Source: Endothia cerciana
Taxonomy: Eukaryota > Ascomycota > Sordariomycetes > Diaporthales > Cryphonectriaceae
DNA length: 64,000 nt
Assembly (NCBI GenBank): GCA_026119935.1
Contig: JALRMH010000081.1
Location: forward strand, 1 to 64,000
Direction: 5' to 3'
Below the pieces are notes generated by a model. It had not been told where the DNA came from and ran no database searches. It was given only the letters and a program-made list of their open reading frames with translations. Position numbers and translations under genes: made by a program. The number at the start of each line of letters is the position of its first letter. Positions within the stretch are counted from its first letter, which is position 1. This document shows positions 50,585 through 60,739 of this stretch, piece after piece.

Positions 50585-51427
50585 TCACTTGTTCACGCCC
50601 AGGTACGCCTCCCTCTCCAGAACCTCACTGGCGAACTTGACCAGGAACACCGTCTTCCCGGGCCACATCTCCTGTGCAGCCCCGGCCTCGGCCCCCGCGC
50701 CGCCCTCAGCCGCGGCCTGCTGGCCCCCGACGCTGTGCGCGGTGACCCTGGCGGGGAAGCCGGCGCCGTCGCACACGCCCTCGATCATGCCCGCCACGTA
50801 CGCGGCGCAGTTCAGCTGGGACATCTCGCGCGGCACGCTGATGTAGGCGTTGGCCAGGGGCTCGTTGTCGATGATCATGTACTCGTCGGGCGTCTCCGGG
50901 TTGGAGGACTTCTCGAGGCGGTCGGCCTGCCGCCCGAACAGGTGCGTCCACATCTGGATCTTGATGAGGTGCAGCAGGGCGATGATGTCCCTCGGCCGGA
51001 GCTGGCTGCGGGGCGGCTCGCGGTAGAGGAGGAGGTCGAGAAGCTTGAGGCCTATCGGGTGGCCCTGGAGGTTCAGCCTGCGGTGGCACGGCGCGCGGGC
51101 GTCAGCCATCCTAGATACCTGCTAATACGGTGCGCCGGCCGTTGGTGGGGTTGGGGGGGGGGGGGAGGGGGGTCTGTGAGGGAGGGAGGAGGACGAGCCG
51201 TACCTCTTCTCCAGGTCCTGGATGCCAGTCACCCTCCTCTGCGCGTAGCTGACCATCTCGGCGAACAGGTAGGCGAAGCTGGACTGGCTCAGCTCCGACG
51301 TCCGCGTCCGGTTCAGGGTCCGCGAGTAGATGGTCTTGCCGTTCGTCGGGTACCGCAGCCCGCTGACCACGGCCGCGGCGGGCGCACTGGTGGTGGCCGT
51401 CTTGGGCGTCGGCGGTATACTCGACAT
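50585..51427 (-). CDS. TRS31: TRAPP complex subunit Trs31 (TRAPPC5)
   Basis: Exons 51427-51204 and 51077-50585, 238 residues. The 126-base intron (GTACGG...GCAG) splits an Arg codon and holds a C13 tract on the sense strand; joining gives DLEKR-LNLQGHPIGLKLLDLL. The Trs31/Bet3-like fold is seen in TIYSRTLNRTRTSELSQSSFAYLFAEMVSYAQRRVTGIQDLE and LLYREPPRSQLRPRDIIALLHLIKIQMWTHLFGRQADRLEKS, ending in PREMSQLNCAAYVAGMIEGV and VFLVKFASEVLERE. TRAPP is the tethering factor and Ypt1/Rab1 exchange factor for ER-to-Golgi and intra-Golgi traffic; Trs31 is a core subunit. An Ala/Gly/Glu insertion (GGQQAAAEGGAGAEAGAAQE) interrupts the C-terminal part. Confidence 0.93.
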
Positions 51428-51878
51428 CTTGCCTCCACTCGGGGGGGGGGGGGGAGGGGTCTGTCTTTGAGGGGGGAGGGGGGAGGGTATCAATTACTTC
51501 CTCTGGAAAGGGGCTGCCGAGGAGGGTTGGCGATGTGGTGTGCCCTGGAAGAAGCTTTGGAGGTCTTGGAGGGCTACCTGCTTGTGAGGTCGCGTACAAG
51601 TACATACATGCCGTTCCTCTGAAGGTCGGCTTATCGCGATAAGGGCGTGGGTGAGGATACGGTAGTTACACAGGCCCCCCTTTCACCGGATGGATGCCCC
51701 TCTACTGTTCCCCATTAAAATGTAATCTATACAAAAGTGCCACGCCGATGCGGTGATCTATAAATATTTATGTACAGGTCCCTCCCCCCGACCGGATGGG
51801 TCTACTATCACAGGTGGTCGGCCATGGCCCCTCCCCCCTGCCTTGGCCTCAGAAGATCGTAGCCCAGAATCCCACAGC
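51428..51878. other. Short spacer between Sec14-like gene and TRS31
   Basis: Both neighbours are on the minus strand. It holds a G14 tract at about 51440-51453, close to the TRS31 start, so a poly-C tract would lie in that gene's 5' UTR. Confidence 0.55.
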
Positions 51879-52967
51879 CTACGCGGTCATGGCATCGGCC
51901 GTGGTGTTCCCGAGTGGCAGGCCCTGGTCTGCCTTGGCCTCGGCATCCGAGTCCGAGATGGCCAGTTTCTCCCGGACCAGGTCACTCGCGTCCTCGGCGG
52001 CGCCCTGGACCCCACTCGCCTCCGCCCCCCTCAGGTACGCCTCCGACTCCCCGATGACGCTCCCGCCCAGGGCCCACCTCTTCCTCTGGCCGTCCCTCGC
52101 CTCCTCACACATCTTGATCAGCGCAGGCCAGTACGCCCCGTGGTCGTACTCGAAGTCCAGCGCGCCCTCGCTGAACTCGGCCCACAGCTGCTCGGCGGGG
52201 ACGTATGCCTTCATGTCCTCGTTGAACTTGAGCTTCTCCTTGGTGACGGGGTCCAGCAGCGGCTTGATGATCTTGAAGAAGCCGACGACCAGGAAGGGCA
52301 TGTTGATGATGAGCGCCTTGCCCAGCCTCTCGGGGTAGTGCGTCTGCAGGATGTGCAGGACCTCCTTGGCCTGGCTGATGGGCGGCGACGTGTTGCTGCG
52401 GCCCGAGCTGGACTTGAAGTTGATGAGGAGCGCCAGCGTCTCCTGGCCGGGCGGCATGAGCTCGATCGTCCTCTCCAGCATGAACACCAGGTGCTCGACC
52501 TGCCTGTGGCTGGCGGCCGTGTTCTGCCTCCCCGGGTTGAGGTACTGGCACGGCCGGCCCTCCCTGTCGAAGCCCAGGATGACCTGCTTGCCCGTCTCGT
52601 TCTCGGGCGAGATGTGCTCCGGCGTCAGCCTGTCGTAGACCCCGAACTCGCGGCGCCACAGGAGCGTGTCGATCAGGCGCCTCTCGGCCTGCGCCTGGTT
52701 CCATTTCGTCGCGCGCAGGTAGCGCAGCAGGCACTCCCGGGTGAGCCAGAACCTCTCGTCGTCGGTGAGGTCTGACAGTGCGTTCTTGGGGATGTTGACG
52801 CCGGAGCCCGGGGCGTGCCAGGACCTCACCTGGTTGAGGAGCCAGTCATACTTGTGCTGCTGCTCCTCGCTGAGTTCCGGGGCGGGCTTGGGCCTGCTGG
52901 TCTCTGTCGGGTGCTGGAGGGGCACCTTCAGGGCCGGCCTGGCGTCCTGGCCGGTAGCTTCTGTCAT
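51879..52967 (-). CDS. Sec14-like phosphatidylinositol transfer protein (Pdr16/Sfh type)
   Basis: Single exon, 362 residues from the Met at 52967 (MTEATGQDARP); the frame is open to 53114. The CRAL-TRIO-N helix bundle (FWLTRECLLRYLRATKWNQAQAERRLIDTLLWRREF) is followed by the Sec14 lipid-binding domain (GKQVILGFDREGRPCQYLNPGRQNT, LALLINFKSSSGRSNTSPPISQAKEVLHILQTHYPERLGKALIINMPFLVVGFFKIIKPLLDP, KLKFNEDMKAYVPAEQLWAEFSEGALDFEYDH). The sequence resembles yeast Pdr16/Pdr17, which carry phosphatidylinositol and regulate lipid composition and azole tolerance. Expected in cytosol and at lipid droplets or plasma membrane. The paralogue assignment is by pattern only. Confidence 0.9.
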   Translation of the reverse strand: MTEATGQDARPALKVPLQHPTETSRPKPAPELSEEQQHKYDWLLNQVRSWHAPGSGVNIPKNALSDLTDDERFWLTRECLLRYLRATKWNQAQAERRLIDTLLWRREFGVYDRLTPEHISPENETGKQVILGFDREGRPCQYLNPGRQNTAASHRQVEHLVFMLERTIELMPPGQETLALLINFKSSSGRSNTSPPISQAKEVLHILQTHYPERLGKALIINMPFLVVGFFKIIKPLLDPVTKEKLKFNEDMKAYVPAEQLWAEFSEGALDFEYDHGAYWPALIKMCEEARDGQRKRWALGGSVIGESEAYLRGAEASGVQGAAEDASDLVREKLAISDSDAEAKADQGLPLGNTTADAMTA

Positions 52968-53530
52968 TTCGGCCCTGGGAAGATAAGAGTTGTCGTAGGG
53001 TGTTATATGTGTGTGCTCTGCTCTCGTGAGCGATGTGGCGGGGGAGGCACGTAAGTATTGTCTTGACAATGTCCCCTGGCTCGATATATGTAACCACAAT
53101 GCGCGGCGAAGCAACTCAGGCAGCGTGAAGCCACATCATAGGTTGTTGCTGAGGGTGAGATGTCGGTGAAGTAGCAGGTCCATGGGGGGGGCCAGGTGGA
53201 TCTCTCGACAGACATCGTCCATACAGTAATTACCATCTATTGTAGTTAAGCCTGGCTGGGGGGATCCAGGGGGCCAGGGACCTAAGGGGGGGCACCACCA
53301 GTGCAAGGACCAGGGGAGGTAGGGAACCGCTGCAAGATGCCAGCCCTGCAGCACCACCAGCCCTGGACTGTCTTATCGATAAGCACTGTGACCACCCCCC
53401 CCACCAACCCCATTAAACCCCGAGACGCGTCGAGACGCGTCCCGTTCGAGATTGGGCGAGGACATTGTTCTGACAACCACTCCACTCCTCACAATCTACC
53501 TCAGGCAATCCCCTCGACACGGACAACAGC
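52968..53530. other. Divergent promoter region
   Basis: Between the divergent Sec14-like and DNA polymerase alpha subunit B genes. It contains the duplicated GAGACGCGTC-like motif just after 53420, holding two ACGCGT (MluI cell-cycle box type) sites, which in fungi drive G1/S genes such as replication factors. Confidence 0.5.
53421..53440 (+). promoter_or_regulatory. Two MCB-type (ACGCGT) boxes before POL12
   Basis: Two copies of ACGCGT, within GAGACGCGTC repeats ten bases apart, lie about 90-110 bases upstream of the POL12 start codon. ACGCGT is the MBF (Mbp1/Swi6 type) binding core that gives G1/S transcription of replication genes in yeasts. The match to the target gene's role strengthens the call. 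Confidence 0.6.
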
Positions 53531-55688
53531 ATGGCAGACCCCACAGTGGCAGAGCTGAATGAGCGGTTCGGGGCTGGAGACAAGGGCCTTGGGCAGGATG
53601 TCGTCGTTGAGATGCAGTCCATCATGAGGCTGCATGGCCTGTCGCCAGAGGACCTGTACTTTAAGTGGGAGTCGTACTGCATCAAGCTGGACATGGACGA
53701 GACACGACCCTCCTTCGACAGGATGAATGCCTTCAAACAGGATCTGCAGGATGCCCTGGAAAAGACAACCCGGACGCAGGCGCACAGCAAGCCGGAAAAG
53801 CGGGTGGGTGCAACACCGAGGACGGCGAACCGGGGCGGTGATGTCTTTGGCATGTAAGTTTCGATACGGGCCAAAGTTACGACCCTCCTGTGTGTACTGA
53901 CGCCTTATAGGATCGATGGCTTGATACCGGGGACTCCGGCTGCGAAGAAGAGTGCCATCAAGAAAAAGGAGACTCCCCTTTCTCGCGTCAGGTCGGGACA
54001 CGCCGGTAGCTCACCAGGCCACAAGTCTCCCAACCTGAAAGACCAGCTGGACTCGGTGGGGACGCTGCCGTACGTGGTATCCGCGCCAGGACGGGATACA
54101 GACAGATTCTGACACGGTGGCAGGCCATCCTCGTTCAATGATCGACAGAACCCAGGGGAGATCATCGAGGTCCTAAACAGTCACCTACCAGCTGCGGAGC
54201 CTCCGATCGCACCGTTCGGGGAATCACGCATCAAGCTGACCGCCGCATCAGACCAGAAGAAGCTCGCCTATAAGCCTCTAGCCATGAAGCTGTCAGAAGC
54301 GTCCGAGATACTGGACGACCGGATAGATGACTTCCTAGGCCTCGTCAGGAAGCACCACAAGCTAGACGACGACGCCTTCGGGAGCGCCGCCACCCAGGGC
54401 ACCACCGAGATTGTGGCGGTTGGTCGGATCGCCTCAGACTCCCTGGAAGGCAGGCTCAATGCCGCCTCCTTGGTCCTCGAGGCCTCGAGACGGACAGGCG
54501 GTGGCTTGCGCATACCACTCAACATGGACAAGGTCAAGGGCTACCAGTTCTTCCCCGGCCAGATTGTTGCCTTGCGCGGCAGCAACACTTCAGGCCACAA
54601 CTTCACGGTCACCGAGGTTCTCGATGTCCCCCTGCTACCCAATGCCGCATCCGCCCCGTCGGCCCTGTCTGCCCACCGCCAGAGACTCCTCGGAGGCCCA
54701 GACGCCATGGAAACAGACAGCGAACCTATGCCGCTGAACGTTATTTACGCCTCGGGTCCATACACGGCGGATGACAACCTCGACTTTGGGCCCCTCCACC
54801 AGCTGTGCACCGTCGCAGCCGACAGCTACGCAGACGCACTCGTCCTCACGGGGCCATTCATCGATGTCGACCACCCGCTGATCGCTGCCGGTGACTTCGA
54901 CCTACCCGAGGAGGCGACCATCGACCCGGATACGGCCACCATGGCCACCGTGTTCAAGTACATGATCTCGCCCGCACTCAACCGTCTGGTGGCTGCCAGC
55001 CCTACCGTGACCGTCCTGCTGGTCCCCTCGGCGCGGGACGTCATCGACAAGCACGTCTCATGGCCGCAGGATGCCTTCCCGAGGAAGGAACTCGGTCTGC
55101 ACAAATCAGTCAAGATCGTGGGAAACCCCATGACCCTCTCCATCAACGAGGTCGTCCTTGCCATATCCTCACAAGATATCCTGTGGGAGCTCAAGGGTGA
55201 AGAGGTCGTCAGCCGGCCGGCACCGACGGCGGACCTCTTGGCCAGGCTGTCGAGGTACTTGATCGAGCAGCGCCACTACTTTCCCGTATACCCGCCGATG
55301 GACCGAGGTCGGTACCCCAAGACCGGTACGGCGGAGGGCGTGCAGGAGGGGGCAATGCTGGACGTGAGCTATCTAAAACTAGGCGAGATGGTCGGAGGGC
55401 GCCCGGATGTCTTGATTGTGCCGAGCGCGTTGCCACCATTTGCCAAGGTATGTTGCAGGTTTAATGAACGCTGTCTCGCGGAGAGCGAGGTCGCTGACCA
55501 TGTCATCGCAGGTCGTCGAGAGTGTTCTCGTCATCAACCCAGGCTATCTGTCCAGACGACGCGGTGCAGGCACTTATGCCCGGATGAGTCTGTACCCGCC
55601 ATCGGTGTCTGATATCGAGGATAGTGGTGACGACATGATGGCTCACAAGATTTACGACCGGACGAGGGTAGAGATGACCAGGATATGA
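53531..55688 (+). CDS. POL12: DNA polymerase alpha subunit B
   Basis: Exons 53531-53853, 53911-54069, 54124-55447 and 55512-55688, 660 residues. The introns (57, 54 and 64 bases) all keep frame. N-terminal helical domain (VVVEMQSIMRLHGLSPEDLYFKWESYC), a linker, then the OB fold (RIPLNMDKVKGYQFFPGQIVALRGSN) and the inactive calcineurin-like phosphoesterase domain (NVIYASGPYTADDNLDFGPLHQL, ADALVLTGPFIDVDHPLI, TVLLVPSARDVI, RDILW-type end). It is the regulatory B subunit of polymerase alpha-primase that starts Okazaki fragments. It converges on the MFAP1-like gene with only about 126 bases between stop codons. Very secure. Confidence 0.95.
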
Positions 55689-55814
55689 GGTGGTGTGCGG
55701 GCACATTATGAAACGATAGAAGGGCGTGGGAAAGGCAGGACCGGGGGTTTGGGTGTCTTTCTGCCGCCTTCTAATGACCCATGAATGCATGCATGCAGAT
55801 AGGTGTCCGTCCAT

Positions 55815-57218
55815 CTACCTGCTGTCCACCCTGCGGCGCTTGTCGTCCTGGTACCCGTCCCGCCCGCGCGAGTAGCTTCTCTTCCTGCTGTCCCTGTAGC
55901 CCTCACGGCCAGGACGCCCGGGTGATCGAGATCGTGACCTGTCTCGCCTTCTCGGTGGTGACCGGGACGTCGACCTCTCTCTCCTCCAGCTGTCGCCCCT
56001 GGCCCTGTCCTCCCTCGACCGGTCTCTCGTCTCCCTCCTCTCACCGAGAGGCATGGCATTGGCCCCCTTCCCGCCGTAATCACCGCCACCCCTCCTCTCG
56101 TCCCCATCCCCATATCGATCCCACTCGCTCCTCTGCCGCCTCGGGTCGTCGAACCGGCCCCACTGGCCCGTGTCCTCGCTCTTCAGGTCCTTGTACTTGG
56201 TCGCGCCCTTCTTGCCCAGCTTGGTCATGTCCCTCATCTGCAGCGCCTGCGGCAGCAGCTCCCGGTTTCTCACGTCGTCGGCAAACCTAGCGCCCATGAT
56301 GTCCCTCTTATCGAGCCCCTTCTTCTCGCTCTCGTCCTGGTAGAAGGCGCCCTTGTGGTAGTACTTCTGCAGGTAGCCCATCCTGCCCCTGGCGTCCTTC
56401 TCCTCCTTCTGCCTGGCGATGACCTCGTCGTCCTCGGCGCGGCGCTCCTCCTCGGTCAGGTTCTGCCGGCGCTCCTTCTCGGCGATCTCCTTCTCCCTGG
56501 CCTCGATGGCCTCGCGCGCCCGCACGATCCGCCTGATCTCCCGCAGCCGCCACGCGGCGTACTCGGCCGCGGGATCCAGGTCATCGGTGTCGTCGACCTC
56601 GTCGCCCTCCGAAACCGAGTCGTCCCAGTGCTTCTTGCCCGCGGCGCGCGCGGCGAGGTCCTTCTGGATCTGTTCCTCGACGAGGGCGTCTGCCTCCGCG
56701 CGGCGCTGGGCCTCCTCGCCTTCCCCCCGCGTGTCCTCGGCGGGCTTGCCCTGCGCTGCGGCCTGTTGTTCCCGTTTGGCCTTGGGTATGAATTTGGGGC
56801 GGACCATCACGGGACGGCGTGTCTCCTCCTCGGAGCTGCTCTCTTCCTCCTCGGACTCGTCGTCCTCCTCGCTCCCGCCCCCTCCGTCTTCCGACTCCTC
56901 GCCCCCCTCGCTCTCCGTGACGAAGCCCTCCTCCCTCGCCCTCCGCTCCACCTCGGCGAGCTTCTTGGCCGCCGCCTCCGCCGCCTCCCTGCGCGCCGCG
57001 TCGCCGGTCGATATGACGCGACCTGGCCCGGAGACCTTGGGCGGGGGCGCGATGGTGCGCTTCCTGGGCTGCGCGGGCCGGGCGGTGGTGGGTGGCTCTG
57101 CCTCCGCGTCGCTGCCGCTGCCGCCGTCCGAGTCGGAGTCGGAGTCGGCATTTGTGGGCTTGCCGGCGAAGTGGCGCCCGGGCTTGAGGGGGTTCGCGGT
57201 CATGCGCTTGGGTGGCAT
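55815..57218 (-). CDS. MFAP1-like spliceosome protein with RS-type tail
   Basis: Single exon, 467 residues. Acidic and Arg/Glu-rich first half (EEEETRRPVMVRPKFIPKAKREQ), a long charged helix, then the MFAP1 core: RMGYLQKYYHKGAFYQDESEKKGLDKRDIMGARFADDVRNRELLPQALQMRDMTKLGKKGATKYKDLKSEDTGQWG. MFAP1 proteins join the pre-catalytic (B) spliceosome next to Prp38/Snu23. The last 80 residues are rich in Arg-Ser/Arg-Asp dipeptides (SREDRARGDSWRRERSTSRSPPRRRDRSRSRSPGR), an RS-like domain that could be phosphorylated and bind splicing factors. GGTTGGTGG units near 57276-57303 lie in its 5' UTR on the opposite strand. Confidence 0.9.
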   Translation of the reverse strand: MPPKRMTANPLKPGRHFAGKPTNADSDSDSDGGSGSDAEAEPPTTARPAQPRKRTIAPPPKVSGPGRVISTGDAARREAAEAAAKKLAEVERRAREEGFVTESEGGEESEDGGGGSEEDDESEEEESSSEEETRRPVMVRPKFIPKAKREQQAAAQGKPAEDTRGEGEEAQRRAEADALVEEQIQKDLAARAAGKKHWDDSVSEGDEVDDTDDLDPAAEYAAWRLREIRRIVRAREAIEAREKEIAEKERRQNLTEEERRAEDDEVIARQKEEKDARGRMGYLQKYYHKGAFYQDESEKKGLDKRDIMGARFADDVRNRELLPQALQMRDMTKLGKKGATKYKDLKSEDTGQWGRFDDPRRQRSEWDRYGDGDERRGGGDYGGKGANAMPLGERRETRDRSREDRARGDSWRRERSTSRSPPRRRDRSRSRSPGRPGREGYRDSRKRSYSRGRDGYQDDKRRRVDSR

Positions 57219-59264
57219 CCTGGGGCGGCGGGAGTTCCGCTCGGGGCGGGCCGGCGGGTTGTTGATTGTTGGTGGTTAGTGGTTGGTGGTTGGTGGTTGG
57301 TGGTCGTCGTCGCGAAGAGACAGGTCTGGTCCAGAGCAGGCGGCGCGGCGGTTGCCGGTGGTTGAATCCTGGATACCAGGACAGGCAGGTTATGAGGTTC
57401 GATGTCGGTCTGAACCTTTGGGCTGGCTGGTGCCCGTCTGTGGGTGGGGGGGGGGGGGGGGCGCGCTTGCTCTACTTTGGTGGTAATAGTACTGCCACCA
57501 CGGAGTTACATGCAAGTACTTTGTGTACATGAATATGCCCCGCACCGAGGGGCCTGTGCTGATACTATGTATGTAGTACCTGTGCGAGGTACAGTAAGGC
57601 ACGGCACCTAAGGTTGAGCCGCTACTGTCGGTCGCCTTAATAGCTGCTGCACGAACGCTATGGCCAGGTGCTCGTCCCCGCCTCATCTCCATCCACCACT
57701 TGTGCCCCCCCGTCCTCGCTCAGAGGAGGGCATTTGCTGTGCGTGTGTCTCAAATTGAACTTCAACATTACGATACACCCAAACGCCTCATATCGGTGAG
57801 GGAAACAGAAGTGGCACGTGCCTCCTGGCCATCGCGAGTCGTGGTACACATCCAGCCCCAGCGTTCTGGGCAGTATGGGCCACAATCATCCCGTCTTGTA
57901 GACGTGTCTGGAACCTGTGGCAGCTTAGGGCGGCCGACCAGGGAGCGGACACGGGGGGGGGGGGGGGGTGGGAGCCGGTCCTCTCACGGACCATAGGCCC
58001 GATGGCAGGAATCGAGACCAATCTATCTTATACCCGCCGACAGTTGGCTTTGGCTCTTCAGGGTGCCGATCAGAGTGGCGGTAGCTCAAGGCGGAGACCC
58101 CGTCATCCAGATGACCAGAAAAGTCTTGCAGGCCAGCTCGACGTCGGGTTGAGGATGCAGATACGGGCAATCACTCATCTTCAGTATCTAGGAAAAGGGT
58201 CTTCACACACAGAGTATCGGGCGGGTCGGTGGTGTACGCGCCCTCGCCGAAGCTCGCAGCACTGAGTACGATGGTGACCTCAACTCCACCAGATACCACG
58301 TCGACAGGGTCTGGCCTGGTGGGGATCCAAGGGGCAACGACGGATCCACGGTTGATCCCCTCCTCACCTCAGGGAGTACCGGGAACACGCTGCGAGGGCG
58401 GCTTCGTTCAACATCCTCCGGCGTGGGTACCAACCATGTGTGCCAGGCCCGGCGCCAGCAGGTGCCTGACAGGTCTACGGCAGGTGGCCTCTTTGGCGTG
58501 GAGGATTAATTCTCTACCGGCCACGATGGCAACGCCGGCAATGGCATGGATGGAAGGGATGGTGTTCAGTAACTAGTCGCCTTGTTCGCTGTGGAAATTT
58601 GTATTGTCATGCTCGGTTGGGGAAATTTATATCTGGTGAAGAGATACGGATTTTGCTTTGTTACTGCATCCATGAAATTATGGAATCTTATCATTTCCTG
58701 AGTCTCTCAACATGACCTCTTCTTCTGGTAGCCTTTTATTTTACAGGATGACCCCCACCTGAACGAATTGCTGTGGCGGTAGGAGGGGAGGGGCATCACC
58801 CTGTCCCAGCTTTCGTGCCCCTGGTCTTCTGCTGCCAGTCTTCTCTTCTGTGTCATCTTGGCCATGGCCGTATGAGGTCCGTTCCTACCCCGGGAAGCAT
58901 CGAGCCTGAACCTCGTATCCAAATGTCCTTGCTTTGTCCCTCCATTCCTCTCCGCCTCCCCCCCCGGACCCTCTCTCCCGTAGGGAAATGGCCAAGCTGC
59001 CGGTCGGATGGGGGCCGTCCTAGCAGCCTTTGGGATGCGGCGTCCATAAGAGAGAGTCGACTGAGCCACGGCAACAGGATGTCAACAGGATGTGTTTGGC
59101 TGGTGACCCTGGACATGAGAGGCCTACAAAGCTGATAGCTCCTCCCTGGGGGCGCCAACCTAGATGGTAGAAACGTGAAATCAAGATGCACCGGCCCGAC
59201 GGCTCCGCGGTGGGTCAGCCAGGAGACCCCACCGGGCCCGTCAGATCACCCCCGGTGGGAGTTC
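57219..59264. other. Intergenic region
   Basis: About 2 kb. It holds the MFAP1-like 5' UTR with a GGTTGGTGG tandem, G16 at 57446-57461 and G15 at 57953-57967. On the minus strand near 58580-58150 some frames look faintly protein-like (e.g. VVSGGVEVTIVLSAASFGEGAY) but are broken by stops; I cannot name a gene. Confidence 0.5.
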
Positions 59265-59952
59265 TCATTTAGGCCTATACGCCAGACTCCCAAAGGCCCG
59301 ATCCAACTGCGCACCCTCGTCTTCATGGGCGGCCATCTCGCTGACCTGCCCCACGACGCCGGCACCGACACCACCAGTCATCAGATCCACACCGGCCCCG
59401 TCCCCGGCCCCGGCCCCGTCCCCGTCCCCGTCCCCGTCCCCCTTCCCGCCGGCCCTCTCAGGCTCCAGGAGCCTCGCGTCGCTGTCCAGCCAGCCCGGGG
59501 CGACGCGCCTCTTCTCGGCGAGCTCCCGAGCCCTGATGCGGCCGCCGAGGTCGCGCAGCTCCTGCTCGGCATCGGCCTGCAGCTTGGACACGTGGGCCTG
59601 CAGGGCGCGGCACGAGGCGATGATGTCGTCCGGGTGGGCGGCGTGGCCGGACTGGCTGACGACGTAGCGGGGTCTGCTGCCGCCCTCGTGGTGGCTGGCG
59701 GCACCGTCCGCCGCGGAGGCCGAGGTGGAGGTTATCCCCGTGGCGGAGGGAGGGATGGTGGAGGGCATGGGCCTGTAGGTGTAGGGCAGGGTGGTGGATG
59801 TTGGTAGGTTGACGAAGGGGGAGACGGTCAGGGGCACCTGCGCCAGGAGCGGGTGTGTGCCTGGTTTGGGGGGGGGGGGGAGGGGAGGTCAGTAAGATGA
59901 GGGAGCAAGAGGCTGACGGGGGAAGGCTGTGGGACGTACGGTTGTCGTGCAT
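59265..59952 (-). CDS. Hypothetical protein with short coiled coil
   Basis: Exons 59952-59940 (only 13 bases, coding MHDN plus one base) and 59860-59265, 202 residues. The intron has a GTACGT donor and a C13 tract seven bases before the acceptor; joining gives MHDNRTHPLLAQVPLTVSPFVNLP in frame. The central part (DDIIASCRALQAHVSKLQADAEQELRDLGGRIRARELAEKRRVAPGWLDSDARLLEPER) is a helical coiled coil with a conserved look. The tail contains a Gly-Asp repeat coded by a CCCCGT-type tandem (about 59396-59440). No family recognised. Confidence 0.55.
59396..59446 (+). repeat. CCCCGT/CCCCGG hexamer tandem in coding sequence
   Basis: About eight hexamer units that code alternating Gly-Asp and Gly-Ala on the minus strand in the hypothetical protein above. 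Confidence 0.75.
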
Positions 59953-60739
59953 CTTGATACCTCAGCCAGACGTGTTCTCCAGGGGATGGCCCCTGTGAGG
60001 TTGGAGTGCCTGAAGGGTGAGTGACGAACAGTGGTGAGTGATGAGACGGCGTGGTTGAGGAGGTACAGCCTCGTTGATGACGAGATGGCTTATGTCAGAT
60101 AGAGCGTTAGGCAGATGAACCTGTCGACTAAGTTAACGTCGACGTTAAGTTTAACTAACGTTACTGTCGGCGTATGCTGGTTACATAAGCCGAACGGGGG
60201 GCTCAGGGTTTATGGAGCAAGGGTTCCCAGGGCTGGCTGTCTGTTGCGTACTTGTATGTGGTGGTCGCATAATCATCACGTGGTAGGAAAGATGACTTCG
60301 AAGTATCTTTTCAGGTTCCGACAGGATGCTACTTTTCAGGCAGCGTACCACGCACAGCAGGACACCCGATACCCTCTCATCCCGCCTGGGGCGGAGGGTA
60401 TACCGTGAGTCTGTTGCTATGGTACGTAGTACGTAGGATCAGGTTGGCACTGGCATGCTGGGTGGATGGGGGGCCTGCAGGGTGTGTACCGCAATGTACC
60501 TTATAGCACGTACTGCAGCAGGGCCGGTCACTACCATACCGTCGTAGTGCGCTATATCGTAGTACCATGTACCGTGTACCTGCAGGACTAGGCACTACTT
60601 CCAGTACTTACTAGCAGACCCGGGCCCCACCAAAACTTTTGACATGTGCGCGTGAGATGGACGGCCATCGATCGACCGAGCTTGTGAGAGTAAACAAGCA
60701 CGAGAATTTCAGGCTGGGATTCGGCAGGCCACCCCCACG
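59953..60739. other. Divergent promoter region with palindromes
   Basis: Between the hypothetical coiled-coil gene and the pICln gene. It contains the perfect 16-base palindrome at 60133-60148 and AT-rich copies of its half-site; otherwise no gene. Confidence 0.6.
60133..60148. promoter_or_regulatory. Perfect 16-base palindrome with repeated half-sites
   Basis: TTAACGTCGACGTTAA is its own reverse complement. Within 15 bases downstream come TTAAC (60151-60155) and the smaller palindrome TAACGTTA (60156-60163). The position in a divergent promoter makes a dimeric transcription-factor site possible; a named factor cannot be assigned. Confidence 0.4.

Noticed and set aside
58150..58580. Minus-strand frames with protein-like pieces
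   Set aside because: Stops interrupt every frame and no family motif was recognised, so a pseudogene cannot be named.
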